Shown: positions 18,028 to 28,684, counted from the first letter of the stretch. The stretch: DNA of 64,000 nucleotides from Nocardia elegans NBRC 108235 (GCF_001612845.1 NZ_BDBF01000032.1:37600-101599); one strand, 5' to 3'. The notes: generated by a model not told the origin, from the sequence alone. Program-made: numbers and translations.

Positions 18028-18420
18028 CTACTCGCCTACGGCCACCAACGGGTAGACACCGTTCTCGTCGTGAACTTCCTTGCCCGTGACCGGCGGATTG
18101 AACACACACAGCATCCGCATCAGCGTGCGGGTCTCGACCCGATGCCGCTCGTGCCCGTTGAGCAGGTACATCGTTCCCGGCGCCAGGTCGTAGGTGACGT
18201 CGTTGGTCAGATCCGTGAGCGTGCCCTCGCCCTCCACCAGCCACACCGCTTCGACGTGGTTCTGGTAGTGGAACTCGTGCACGGTGTTCGGCTGAATCGT
18301 CGTCTCGTGGAAGGAGAAACCCACCCCGTCGCCGCCGAGAACGATCCGCTTGCTGCGCCAGTCCTCGGCCGCGACGTCGCGGTCGGTTCCGGTGATCTCG
18401 GCAGTGGTACGCACGATCAT
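18028..18420 (-). CDS. ectC: L-ectoine synthase EctC
   Basis: Cupin-fold dehydratase that closes N-gamma-acetyl-L-2,4-diaminobutyrate to ectoine. The 130-aa length is exact for the family. Characteristic blocks are the N-terminal MIVRTTAEI, the cupin metal-site region with EFHYQNHVEAVWLVEGEG, and GTMYLLNGHERHRV with its metal-site histidine. Start ATG at 18420 lies two bases after the ectB stop, indicating tight coupling within ectABCD. Confidence 0.97.
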   Translation of the reverse strand: MIVRTTAEITGTDRDVAAEDWRSKRIVLGGDGVGFSFHETTIQPNTVHEFHYQNHVEAVWLVEGEGTLTDLTNDVTYDLAPGTMYLLNGHERHRVETRTLMRMLCVFNPPVTGKEVHDENGVYPLVAVGE

Positions 18421-18422
18421 GG

Positions 18423-19685
18423 TCAGTTGCCTCCTCGGGCCATGTCGACCGCCCGGTCCAGGATGCCCAGGCCATGGTCGAGTTCGTCGTCGGTAATGGT
18501 CAGCGGCGGCAGCAGCTTGACCACCTGGTCTTCGGCGCCGGAGGTCTCCACCAGCAGGCCCTTCTCGAAGGCGATGCTGCTGACCTTGCCCGCCTCCGAG
18601 GCGTCGTCGAACACCAGTCCCTGCACCAGCCCGCGTCCGCGGGTCGAGACACCTTCGAAGTTCTCCGAGAGCGCCTCGAACGACTTTCGGATCTTCTCGC
18701 CCTTGGCGGCGGTGGAGGCCTCGAGACGGTCGTCGGTCCAGTAGTGCTCGAGCGCCACGCGGGCGGTCACGAACGCCGGGTTGTTGCCGCGGAAGGTGCC
18801 GTTGTGCTCACCGGGCGCCCACTGGTCCAGCTCGCGCTTCATCAGCACCAGCGCCAGCGGCAGGCCGTAGCCGCCGATCGACTTCGACAGCGTGACGATG
18901 TCCGGGGTGATGCCGGCGATCTCGAAGGAGAAGAACGGACCGGTCCGGCCGCAGCCCATCTGCACGTCGTCGACGATGAGCAGAATTCCGCGCGCGGCGC
19001 ACAGCTCCGACAGGTGCCGAAGCCACTGCGCCCGAGCGACGTTCACGCCGCCCTCGCCCTGCACGGTTTCCACGATCACCGCCGCGGGCTTGTCCACACC
19101 GGAGGAATTGTCATCGAGGACCCGCTCCATCCATGCCAGATCGTCGGTGCCGTCCAGATACCCGTCGTAGGGCATCGGATTCACGTGATTCAACGGTACT
19201 CCGGCGCCCGCGCGCTTGGTCGCGTTACCGGTCACCGAGAGCGCACCGAGGGTCATGCCGTGGAATGCGTTGGTGAAATTCAGAATCGACGTGCGGCCGG
19301 TCACCTTACGGGCCAGTTTCAGCGCCGATTCCACCGCGTTCGCACCGGTGGGACCGGGGAACTGGACCTTGTAATCGAGGCCGCGCGGATCCAGCAGAAC
19401 CTTGTTGATCGTCTCCAGCAATTCACGCTTCGCGACGGTCGACATATCGAGCCCGTGCGTAATTCCGTCACGGGCGATGTAATCGATCAACGCTTCTTTG
19501 AGAACGGGATTGTTGTGCCCGTAGTTGAGCGCTCCGGCGCCCGCGAAGAAATCGAGGTAATCACGTCCGCTACCGTCGCGCAGCCAGGCGCCGGAGGCGG
19601 TGTCGAACAGCGTGGGCCAGGAACGGCAATATCCACGGACATTCGATTCGAGCGATTCGAAAACGGTCATCTCAGCGGTGGTCAT
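18423..19685 (-). CDS. ectB: Diaminobutyrate--2-oxoglutarate transaminase EctB
   Basis: Class III PLP aminotransferase making L-2,4-diaminobutyrate from aspartate semialdehyde with glutamate as amino donor, the first step of ectoine synthesis. The 420-aa protein shows the family blocks FFAGAGALNYGHNNP, GPTGANAVESALKLAR, the cofactor aspartate pair in LLIVDDVQMGCGRTG and the Schiff-base lysine Lys268 in VTLSKSIGGYGLP. Start ATG at 19685 lies 12 bases after ectA. Confidence 0.97.
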   Translation of the reverse strand: MTTAEMTVFESLESNVRGYCRSWPTLFDTASGAWLRDGSGRDYLDFFAGAGALNYGHNNPVLKEALIDYIARDGITHGLDMSTVAKRELLETINKVLLDPRGLDYKVQFPGPTGANAVESALKLARKVTGRTSILNFTNAFHGMTLGALSVTGNATKRAGAGVPLNHVNPMPYDGYLDGTDDLAWMERVLDDNSSGVDKPAAVIVETVQGEGGVNVARAQWLRHLSELCAARGILLIVDDVQMGCGRTGPFFSFEIAGITPDIVTLSKSIGGYGLPLALVLMKRELDQWAPGEHNGTFRGNNPAFVTARVALEHYWTDDRLEASTAAKGEKIRKSFEALSENFEGVSTRGRGLVQGLVFDDASEAGKVSSIAFEKGLLVETSGAEDQVVKLLPPLTITDDELDHGLGILDRAVDMARGGN

Positions 19686-19697
19686 CGATGATCCTTC

Positions 19698-20270
19698 CTA
19701 TCGTTTTGCGTCACCCTGCAGTGGCGCGATCCGGTACAGGTCCTCCGATTCGTGCCCGTCCGGAAAATCTTCTGGCTCGAACAACGTCTCCCGCGTCATT
19801 TCCGCGTCACGGCGCCGGGCCAGTGACGCGAACATTGCCAGCGAGGCTTCGTTGTCCGGCGAAACGGTTGTCTCCAACTTCGAAACACCTTGGTCGGCAA
19901 CGTCTTCGACGAGCCGATCCAGCATTGCTACGCCCACTCCGCGGCCGCGGAAGGCGTGATCGACGGCTACCTGCCAGATGAACAGTGTGTCCGGCGATTC
20001 CGGGCGCAGATATCCGGTGACGAATCCTGCTATCTCCGAGTCGATTTCGGCCACGACGGTGGTCGAGGCGAAGTCACGACTCCAGAGCAGATACGCGTAA
20101 CTCGAATTGGCGTCGAGCACTTGGGAATCCACTGCGATTCGCCACATCCGCGCTCCGTCGTCCACCCGCGGCCGACGAATCAGCGTCTGGGTCGAAACGT
20201 TCCGACGGCCGTTCCGCTCGTCGGTTGCCGGAGAACTGAATGACATACTCCGCGTTCGGGTCTGCATCAC
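19698..20270 (-). CDS. ectA: L-2,4-diaminobutyrate acetyltransferase EctA
   Basis: GNAT acetyltransferase forming N-gamma-acetyldiaminobutyrate, second step of ectoine synthesis. Family blocks are RRPRVDDGARMWRI, DANSSYAYLLWSRDF, the acetyl-CoA loop VDHAFRGRGVGVAM and ETTVSPDNEASLAMF. The frame opens with GTG at 20270 directly followed by ATG; a GAAGAGG motif sits almost on top of these, and a later ATG (MSFSSP) is also possible, so the first residues are uncertain. It begins only 46 bases after the stop of the upstream histidine kinase on the same strand. Confidence 0.94.
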   Translation of the reverse strand: MMQTRTRSMSFSSPATDERNGRRNVSTQTLIRRPRVDDGARMWRIAVDSQVLDANSSYAYLLWSRDFASTTVVAEIDSEIAGFVTGYLRPESPDTLFIWQVAVDHAFRGRGVGVAMLDRLVEDVADQGVSKLETTVSPDNEASLAMFASLARRRDAEMTRETLFEPEDFPDGHESEDLYRIAPLQGDAKR

Positions 20271-20316
20271 CTCTTCAGAATTGCCCGCGAACGTTGAGGT
20301 CTATCGTGCGACTACT

Positions 20317-21351
20317 TTACGGTTGTGTTACAGAAGTATGATCGGTGAATTTCGTCACGGTGGGCAACCACACCATGAATCGCGCCCCGCCGCCGGGACG
20401 GTCGTCACATTTCACGCGGCCGCCGTGGGCGGCCACCGTTTCGGCCACCAAAGCCAATCCGATGCCGGTGCCCGACCGTTTCCCGCGGCGGACGGTCACG
20501 AATCTTTCGAAGATGCGTTGCCGATCCTGTGGGGCGACTCCCGGACCGGCGTCGTCGACCGTGATCACCATTTCGTCACCGGCGCGCGCGACGCCCACCG
20601 CGATCACTCCGCCACCGTGCCGCTGCGCATTCTCGAGCAAATTCACCAGGGCACGCTCGAGTTCGAGCTTTCGCCCGGTCACGATTCCGTCGTCGGCGAC
20701 GGTCAGCAGTTCCGGTGAATAATGCATTTCCGCGAGGGTGTGAGTGAGCAGTTCGCGCACCGACAGCGGTTCGGCGTCGGCGCCGTGCATCCGCGCCTCG
20801 GCCCGGGCCAGCGCCAGCAGATCGTCGAGCAGTCTGCGCAGATGGTCGAGTTCGGCGCGGACCAGCTCCAGCGCCCGCCGCGACCGTTCCGGCAGTTGAT
20901 CCTCGTAGCGCGACATCACTCCGACGCTGGTGGTGAGCGTGGTCAGCGGGGTGCGGAGTTCGTGGCTCACGTCACCGACCAGCCGGCGCTCGCGATCGAT
21001 GCGGTTCTGCAGCGAGTCGACCATGGTGTTGAACGCGTCCACGGTCGGGGCGAGATCGGGATCGTCGGTATCGGGCAACCGGGTGCCGAGCTCACCGGAG
21101 GCGATCTTGGCCGCGGTGCCGGTGACCTGGCGCAACGGTTCCAGCAAACGGTGCGACAGCCAGATTCCGAAGATCGCGCCGATCACGGTGCCGCCGAGCG
21201 CGCAGGCCAGTGCGGTGCCCCATCCGCCATCGATCCTCGCGATCAGCACCGCCAGCAATGCCGAGACCAGGCCCGTGACGGTGAAAGCGACGATCACGCG
21301 ACCGCGCAGAATCTGGCGGCGGGGCAGGCGCGGAAATCTAGCGCTGCACAT
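20317..21351 (-). CDS. Two-component sensor histidine kinase with almost no extracellular loop
   Basis: A 344-aa HAMP-type histidine kinase. Two N-terminal membrane helices (about residues 19-39 and 46-65) are separated only by RIDGGWG, so there is no extracytoplasmic sensor domain. HAMP follows (about 65-120), then the HisKA box GDVSHELRTPL with His130, and the ATPase domain with N box LLENAQRHG, DAGPGVAP and GTGIGLALV. The gene overlaps the upstream regulator by 14 bases and is 46 bases upstream of ectA. A membrane-tension or cytoplasmic signal is plausible; the family does not by itself fix the stimulus. Confidence 0.9.
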   Translation of the reverse strand: MCSARFPRLPRRQILRGRVIVAFTVTGLVSALLAVLIARIDGGWGTALACALGGTVIGAIFGIWLSHRLLEPLRQVTGTAAKIASGELGTRLPDTDDPDLAPTVDAFNTMVDSLQNRIDRERRLVGDVSHELRTPLTTLTTSVGVMSRYEDQLPERSRRALELVRAELDHLRRLLDDLLALARAEARMHGADAEPLSVRELLTHTLAEMHYSPELLTVADDGIVTGRKLELERALVNLLENAQRHGGGVIAVGVARAGDEMVITVDDAGPGVAPQDRQRIFERFVTVRRGKRSGTGIGLALVAETVAAHGGRVKCDDRPGGGARFMVWLPTVTKFTDHTSVTQP

Positions 21352-22048
21352 CGAGGCGGTAGCCGAGCCCGCGCACGGTTACCACGATCGCCGGCTCCGA
21401 CGGGTCGCGCTCGATCTTGGTCCGCAGCCGCCGGACGTGCACGTCCACGATCCGCTCGTCACCGAAGAACCCACGGTCCCAGACCCTTTCGAGCAGGACG
21501 CTGCGCGACAGCACCCGCCCGGGAGTCTCGGCCAGTTCGCACAGCAGCCGGAATTCGGTGAGGGTGAGGTGCAACTCCTCGTCGCCGCGGTGCACGGTGC
21601 CGCCGTCGGCCGAAAGTACCAGCGGCGCTTCGGGATAGGCGTCGAGCACGACCTCCTGCGGGGCCGGCGGCTCCACGGTTTGCTGGGCGCGGCGACGCAG
21701 CGCCCGCATCCGGGCGGTGATCTCCTTGATCTCGAACGGCTTGGTGACGAAATCGTCGGCGCCGGCCTCCAGGGCGGCCACCACGTCGTGAGTGTCGTCA
21801 CGCGCGCTGACCACGATGATCGGCACGTCGTGATCGCGACGAATCTCACGAATACAGGTGAATCCGTCCATCTCCCCCAGCATCAGATCCACGATCATCA
21901 CATCCGGTGCGCCGTTGTCACGCAGATGTTCGAGCGCATCCTCGGCCTCCTCGGCCTCGGCGACGTCGTAGCCCTCGTCCTCCATGGCCAGCCGCAGCGC
22001 ACTGCGGACCCGGTCGTCGTCCTCTACGATCATCAAATTTGCACTCAT
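21338..22048 (-). CDS. OmpR-family response regulator
   Basis: Receiver domain with the acidic cluster EDDDR, phosphoacceptor Asp54 in IVDLMLGEMDG and the conserved Lys of FVTKPFEI, joined to a winged-helix DNA-binding domain with LTLTEFRLLCELA and the C-terminal VRGLGYRLD. I use ATG at 22048, which has GAGG seven bases upstream; a GTG six bases earlier is in frame. It overlaps the partner kinase and lies upstream of ectABCD. Similar to the CseB/AfsQ1 group in outline; targets are unknown. Confidence 0.92.
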   Translation of the reverse strand: MSANLMIVEDDDRVRSALRLAMEDEGYDVAEAEEAEDALEHLRDNGAPDVMIVDLMLGEMDGFTCIREIRRDHDVPIIVVSARDDTHDVVAALEAGADDFVTKPFEIKEITARMRALRRRAQQTVEPPAPQEVVLDAYPEAPLVLSADGGTVHRGDEELHLTLTEFRLLCELAETPGRVLSRSVLLERVWDRGFFGDERIVDVHVRRLRTKIERDPSEPAIVVTVRGLGYRLDVQR

Positions 22049-22283
22049 CGTCACACCTCGTCCAGCTGCGCGTCATCGGAGCGTGGTTCCCCGACCCGTC
22101 CGTTCCTCAGCAGTGCGAGCGGCCGCGCAGCCTGTGGTCTCGCACCGTTCTCTCATAACCACACATCCCTCACAGACATCGGTGGCGGACCACACGACGC
22201 CGGGCACGCCGGTCGATCGGTCACTGAGCGCCCACTGGGCACACAACAGTAACTGGAGTACCCGGCGCGACGATGCGTAAACA
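22049..22283. other. Divergent intergenic region between response regulator and L,D-transpeptidase
   Basis: Non-coding stretch holding the promoters of both genes. I see no convincing -35/-10 pair or strong operator palindrome. It leads into the structured leader of the transpeptidase gene. Confidence 0.4.
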
Positions 22284-22385
22284 CGGGGCAACACCACCGA
22301 GGTGCAAGCACCTGAAAAAGCCCCGTAAACTACGTACCGAGACAGTAAGGCGATTGGTGCGCTGCGGGGGCTTGCCCAGGCGCAC
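22284..22385 (+). promoter_or_regulatory. Structured 5' leader of the L,D-transpeptidase gene, candidate cis-regulatory RNA
   Basis: Two compact hairpins lie just before the ribosome binding site. The first is a six-base outer helix (22284-22289 with 22320-22325) enclosing a five-base stem with loop CAAG (22300-22313). The second is a six-base helix (22357-22362 with 22380-22385) with further pairing inside around CTTG. Only 9 bases separate the second from AGGAG at 22395-22399. I could not match it to any riboswitch class I know. Confidence 0.5.
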
Positions 22386-22404
22386 GGCTAACGCAGGAGA
22401 CACC

Positions 22405-23637
22405 ATGTCCACTCGCCGCTGCCGATTCAGTGTTGCGCTCGGGGTTATCGCCCTGGTGACGACGCTGATGGCCGCGTGCTCGTCATCCCCGGATCCCGCG
22501 TCGAATCCGACGCGGGGCACCGCGGGGCCCGCCGCGCCGGCCATTGCGATGGTCCCGGCCACGGGTAGTGCCGACGTCGATCCGCTCGGCACCATCGAGG
22601 TGAGCGCAACCGACGGCATCCTCACGGATGTGACGTTGACCAACGAAGAAGGCAAACAGGTCGACGGCACGCTCAATCCGGAGCGGACCGCGTGGAAACC
22701 GAAGGTTCCGCTCGGTTACGGGCACAACTACACCATGAGCGCCAAGGGCATCACCGTCACCGGACCCAGCGGTCCGATGACGTCGTCGTTCACCACGCTC
22801 ACTCCCAGCAACCAGGTCAAGGCGTATCTGACCACCACCGGCGGGCAGCCGCTGGCCGAGGGCGGAACCTACGGTGTGGGCACGGTCATCGTCGCCCACT
22901 TCGACGAGGCGGTCGGTGACCGCGCGGCGGCCGAGAAGCGGCTCTCGGTCACGACCGAACCGCAGGTCCAGGGTTCGTGGTACTGGCTCGACGACAAGAA
23001 CGCGCACTGGCGCCCGCAGCAGTACTGGCAGCCCGGCACCAAGGTCACGGTCGCGGCGAACATCTTCGGCGCGCAGCTGGGTCCCGGCCTGTTCGGCCAG
23101 GAGGACTCCAAGACCAGCTTCACCATCGGCGACTCGCACGTCTCCATCGCCGACGACAACACCCACGAAGTGCAGGTGTTCGAGAACGGCAAACTGATCC
23201 GCACCATGCCCACCTCGATGGGCCGCGGCGGCAGCGAGCAGGTCGGCGGCAAGACGATCTACTTCAACACCCCTGCGGGCATCTACACCGTGATGGGCAA
23301 GGGCAATCCGGTCATCATGGATTCCTCCAGCTACGGCCTGCCGGTCAACTCGCGCCTGGGCTACAAGGAGGCGATCGGCTGGGCCACCCAGATCAGTGGC
23401 GACGGGATCTACCTGCACCAGCTCGACTCCACGGTGTGGGCGCAGGGCAATACCGACACCTCGCACGGCTGTCTGAACCTGAACCTGGACAACGCTCGCT
23501 GGTTCTACAACTTCGCGGTTCCGGGTGATGTGGTTGAGGTCCGCAACACCAGCGGCCCGCCGCTGCCGTCGTGGAACAACGGCGACTGGATCGTGCCGTG
23601 GGATCAGTGGGTGGCCGGCAGCGCGCTGCACTCCTGA
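22405..23637 (+). CDS. L,D-transpeptidase lipoprotein (LdtMt2-like)
   Basis: Peptidoglycan cross-linking enzyme that forms 3-3 links. The 410-aa precursor has a lipoprotein signal ending in the lipobox LMAAC (Cys about residue 22), then two Ig-like domains, and a C-terminal YkuD catalytic domain. The active site appears as YLHQL followed by TSHGCLNL, with catalytic Cys356 and His354; the C-terminal tail with WNNGDWIVPWDQW is typical of the mycobacterial LdtMt2 group. Start is ATG at 22405 with AGGAG seven bases before it; an in-frame ATG at 22273 lies in the structured leader and was not chosen. It probably acts in envelope maintenance. Confidence 0.93.
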   Translation: MSTRRCRFSVALGVIALVTTLMAACSSSPDPASNPTRGTAGPAAPAIAMVPATGSADVDPLGTIEVSATDGILTDVTLTNEEGKQVDGTLNPERTAWKPKVPLGYGHNYTMSAKGITVTGPSGPMTSSFTTLTPSNQVKAYLTTTGGQPLAEGGTYGVGTVIVAHFDEAVGDRAAAEKRLSVTTEPQVQGSWYWLDDKNAHWRPQQYWQPGTKVTVAANIFGAQLGPGLFGQEDSKTSFTIGDSHVSIADDNTHEVQVFENGKLIRTMPTSMGRGGSEQVGGKTIYFNTPAGIYTVMGKGNPVIMDSSSYGLPVNSRLGYKEAIGWATQISGDGIYLHQLDSTVWAQGNTDTSHGCLNLNLDNARWFYNFAVPGDVVEVRNTSGPPLPSWNNGDWIVPWDQWVAGSALHS

Positions 23638-23687
23638 TCGCACCGGCACCGATCGCCACGGCACGTCGTGTTCGCGGGCACCGAGCC

Positions 23688-24611
23688 TCAGCGCCGCACC
23701 GGGTAGCGCTGGTCCAGCTCGAGATTCAGGCCGAGAACGTCGACCCTGGGCTCTCCCAGGAAGCCCAGGTCCCGACCGTCGGTATGTGCCGCCACCACAG
23801 CGGCGACCTGTTCGGCCGTGATACCCCGGGCGGCCGCCACCCGCGCGCTCTGGATCTGCGCGTAGCGCGGTGAGATGTGCGGATCCAGTCCGGACGCCGA
23901 CGCGGTGACCGCGTCGGAGGGCACCGGGGTATCGGCCGGCGCGTCACCGCGGACGGGGACGATCAGCCCGGCCGAATAGTCCGTTCCGGGCTGGGCACAG
24001 TCCACCCGGACCCCGCGGTAGGCGTCCTGGAACGGCGTCGCCGGGCACGCCTCGTTCACGCTGACGACCTTCGTGGGGGCGGTGACCTGCCCGTGGCTGT
24101 CGCGGGGGCCGAAGACCGCCAGCACCGCACCGACCCCGCCGGGTGTGCAGAACGGTCGCGCCCCGGAGACGCCCTCGCGCTCGCCGATCTGTTTGCTGCG
24201 CGTGCAGACCGTGGTCAGCAAACCGGTCTTCGTCTGCGACGGGTCGGCGGCCATGGTGTCGACGACGTCCTCGGGACCTTTGTTGCCGAAGCCGGTGTTG
24301 GTGGGGTCGTAGCCGTCGGGGCGGCTGCCGTCGGCCGGGGCGGAATTCGACGGGCGGGTCTGGAAGTACTGCGGCAGCGCCGTCCCGCTGCCGTCGGTGA
24401 AGGCCTGACCGATGAGGCTGCTGCCCACCAGCTTCCCGTCGCGGTGGACGAGCGAACCCTCGGCCCGGTTGTGCAGGCCCGGCAACTGCGCGACCGCGAA
24501 AACGGCCAGCGGATAGGCGATTCCGGTGATCACCGTCAGCACGAGCAGTGCCCGCACGGCGGCCAGATGCTGGCGGAACCAGGTGGTGTATCGCATCGAG
24601 AACGAAGGCAT
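23688..24611 (-). CDS. kdpC: Potassium-transporting ATPase subunit C, unusually long
   Basis: Periplasmic, single-membrane-span subunit of the KdpFABC pump. The N-terminal helix (LLVLTVITGIAYPLAVFAVAQ), SSLIGQAFT, YFQTRPS and the C-terminal DAVTASASGLDPHISP with QRYPVRR are standard. Between YFQTRPS and DAVTASASGL lies an extra stretch of roughly 110 residues containing four cysteines, which brings the protein to 307 aa against about 190 in Escherichia coli. ATG at 24611 follows the kdpB stop by one base. The insert should face outside and could form two disulfides. Confidence 0.92.
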   Translation of the reverse strand: MPSFSMRYTTWFRQHLAAVRALLVLTVITGIAYPLAVFAVAQLPGLHNRAEGSLVHRDGKLVGSSLIGQAFTDGSGTALPQYFQTRPSNSAPADGSRPDGYDPTNTGFGNKGPEDVVDTMAADPSQTKTGLLTTVCTRSKQIGEREGVSGARPFCTPGGVGAVLAVFGPRDSHGQVTAPTKVVSVNEACPATPFQDAYRGVRVDCAQPGTDYSAGLIVPVRGDAPADTPVPSDAVTASASGLDPHISPRYAQIQSARVAAARGITAEQVAAVVAAHTDGRDLGFLGEPRVDVLGLNLELDQRYPVRR

Positions 24612-24612
24612 A

Positions 24613-26766
<2,154 letters not shown>

Positions 26767-26767
26767 G

Positions 26768-28438
26768 TCAGTGGATTCCTTCGGCGAGCGGCCCGAGCGC
26801 CAGCATGGGCAGGAAGGTCAGGGCGACCAGGATCAGCGTCACGCCGGCGACCATGCCGACGAACTGCGGCCGGTGCGTCGGCAATGTGCCGATCGATTCG
26901 GGCGTATGCCCCTGGCCGGCCAGCGATCCGGCCAGCGCGAGCACCAGGATGATGGGAACGAATCGGCCGAACACCATCGCCAGGCCGAGGGCGGTATTCC
27001 ACCAGACGGTGTTGCCGCTGAGCCCGGCGAACGCCGAGCCGTTGTTGTTGGCGGCCGAGGTGAAGGCGTAGAGCACCTCCGACAGACCGTGCGGACCGGA
27101 ATTCGCCATGGCCGCGCGCTCGCCCGGCAACGCCATCGCGATCGCGGTGCCCACCAGCACGATCAGCGGACTGACCAGGAAATACGATGCGGCGAACTTG
27201 ATTTCGCGCGGGGTGATCTTCTTGCCGAGATATTCCGGTGTGCGCCCGACCATCAACCCGGCGACGAATACGGTGATCACCGCCAGGATCAGCATCCCGT
27301 ACAGACCCGATCCGACACCGCCGGGCGCGACCTCGCCCAGCTGCATGTTCACCATGGTCATCATGCCGCCGAGGCTGGTGTAGGAATCGTGGGCGGAGTC
27401 GACGGCACCGGTGGAGGTCAGCGTCGTGGACGTGGCGAAGGTCGCGGAATCCGCTACGCCGAACCGTGTTTCGACGCCCTCGAGCGCCGAGCCGACCGCC
27501 GTCGGCACGGTGCCGTGATGGCGCAGCTGCAGGAAGTTGGTCAGCGTCACGCTGATCAGCGCGAGCACGCCCATCACCGACGCGATCGCGAAACCCTGCT
27601 TGGTGCTGCCCACCATGCGGCCGAAGGTCCGCGGCAGCGAGAAGGCGATCAGCAGGATCAGGAAGATCTCGACCCAGTTGGTCCAGGCCGTCGGATTTTC
27701 GAACGGGTGCGCGGAGTTGACGTTGAAGAAGCCGCCACCGTTGGTGCCCAGCTCCTTGATGCTTTCCTGCGAGGCGACCGGCCCGCCCGGAATCGTCTGC
27801 GTCGCACCGGTGATCGTCTGCGCGACCTGATCGTGCAGGTGGAAGTTCTGGATCGCACCACCGGCGACCAGCACGATCGCGAACACGAACGCGATGGGCA
27901 GCAGGATCCGGAGGGTGCCGCGCACGAGGTCGACCCAGAAGTTGCCGAGGTCGCCGGTGTGGCGGCGAGCGAACCCGCGCACCAGTGCGACCGCGACCGC
28001 CATCCCGACCGCGGCCGAGACGAAGTTCTGCACGGCCAGGCCCGCCATCTGGACCAGATGTCCCTGCGTCGACTCACCGGCGTAGTTCTGCCAGTTGGTG
28101 TTGGTCACGAAGCTGATCGCGGTATTCCACGCCAGCGCCGCGGTCATCTCGGTCCCGGGCTCGTGCAGATGCAACGGCAGGTGGCCCTGAATCAGCTGCA
28201 GGAAGAACAGCGCCAGGACGCTCACCGCGGAGAAGGCCAGCACGCTGCGGGCGTAGACGCCCCAGGTCTGCTCCACTCCGGGCTGGACCCCGATGGCGCG
28301 ATAGAGGAGGCGTTCGGCGCGCGAGTGTTTCGTGCCCGAATACACCCGGTACATGTAGTCGCCGAGCGGGATGTGGACCGCCGCGAGCGCGATGATCAGG
28401 GTCGCCACGAAGACGACCCCGGCAGTGGTTGTGCTCAC
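26768..28438 (-). CDS. kdpA: Potassium-transporting ATPase subunit A
   Basis: Potassium-selective channel-like subunit of the Kdp pump, 556 aa with about ten membrane helices. Selectivity-loop segments are visible, including TNTNWQNYAGES, GTNGGGFFNVNSAHPFENPT and SAANNNGSAFAGL. The start is GTG at 28438, which immediately follows the kdpF stop codon (TAG then GTG). KdpF, KdpA, KdpB and KdpC are thus nearly gapless and must be translated as a coupled unit. Confidence 0.97.
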   Translation of the reverse strand: MSTTTAGVVFVATLIIALAAVHIPLGDYMYRVYSGTKHSRAERLLYRAIGVQPGVEQTWGVYARSVLAFSAVSVLALFFLQLIQGHLPLHLHEPGTEMTAALAWNTAISFVTNTNWQNYAGESTQGHLVQMAGLAVQNFVSAAVGMAVAVALVRGFARRHTGDLGNFWVDLVRGTLRILLPIAFVFAIVLVAGGAIQNFHLHDQVAQTITGATQTIPGGPVASQESIKELGTNGGGFFNVNSAHPFENPTAWTNWVEIFLILLIAFSLPRTFGRMVGSTKQGFAIASVMGVLALISVTLTNFLQLRHHGTVPTAVGSALEGVETRFGVADSATFATSTTLTSTGAVDSAHDSYTSLGGMMTMVNMQLGEVAPGGVGSGLYGMLILAVITVFVAGLMVGRTPEYLGKKITPREIKFAASYFLVSPLIVLVGTAIAMALPGERAAMANSGPHGLSEVLYAFTSAANNNGSAFAGLSGNTVWWNTALGLAMVFGRFVPIILVLALAGSLAGQGHTPESIGTLPTHRPQFVGMVAGVTLILVALTFLPMLALGPLAEGIH

Positions 28439-28525
28439 CTAGAACCTTTCCGGGAACAGCAGCGCCGCGATCATGTAGACGGCGACGCCGAGCGCCAGGA
28501 TCAGACCGACGATGTTCTCGATCAC
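28439..28525 (-). CDS. kdpF: KdpF, small stabilising subunit (28 aa)
   Basis: A 28-residue single membrane helix, VIENIVGLILALGVAVYM followed by IAALLFPERF, matching the KdpF family whose C-terminal PE[KR]F motif is conserved. KdpF stabilises the KdpABC complex. Start is GTG at 28525, overlapping the stop of a preceding 27-codon gene by four bases (GTGA), and its own stop touches the kdpA start. Too short for ordinary gene callers. Confidence 0.9.
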   Translation of the reverse strand: MIENIVGLILALGVAVYMIAALLFPERF

Positions 28526-28605
28526 AGCCGTTCCACCCCCCGTTGGAGCAGGCCGAGCAGGGCGAAGATCGCCACGGTCACGACGGTGAACACCGCGACA
28601 GACAT
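28522..28605 (-). CDS. 27-aa membrane mini-protein upstream of kdpF
   Basis: Reading frame encoding MSVAVFTVVTVAIFALLGLLQ followed by RGVERL: one hydrophobic helix with a short basic tail. The ATG at 28605 has GAGAGG about 10 bases upstream, and the stop overlaps the kdpF start in a GTGA junction, so it is the first cistron of the kdp operon and feeds ribosomes into kdpF. I recall similar short frames before kdpF in other actinobacteria, but no function is established that I know of. It could be a second small pump subunit or a coupling leader. Confidence 0.65.
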   Translation of the reverse strand: MSVAVFTVVTVAIFALLGLLQRGVERL

Positions 28606-28684
28606 AAGTGCAAACCTCTCTGTTGACGGCATCCGGAGCGGATGCGCCGCCAGAGAGTCAAGCGTCTCGAACGGTCCGTTTTCG

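Noticed and set aside
22284..22385. Cyclic di-AMP (ydaO-type) riboswitch
   Set aside because: The expected GGGGAACC/GGGGTGAATCC-type core is absent although the gene type would fit.
22273..22404. In-frame ATG extension of the L,D-transpeptidase
   Set aside because: It would translate the hairpin leader and bury the lipoprotein signal 44 residues inside the protein. ATG at 22405 has a proper ribosome binding site.
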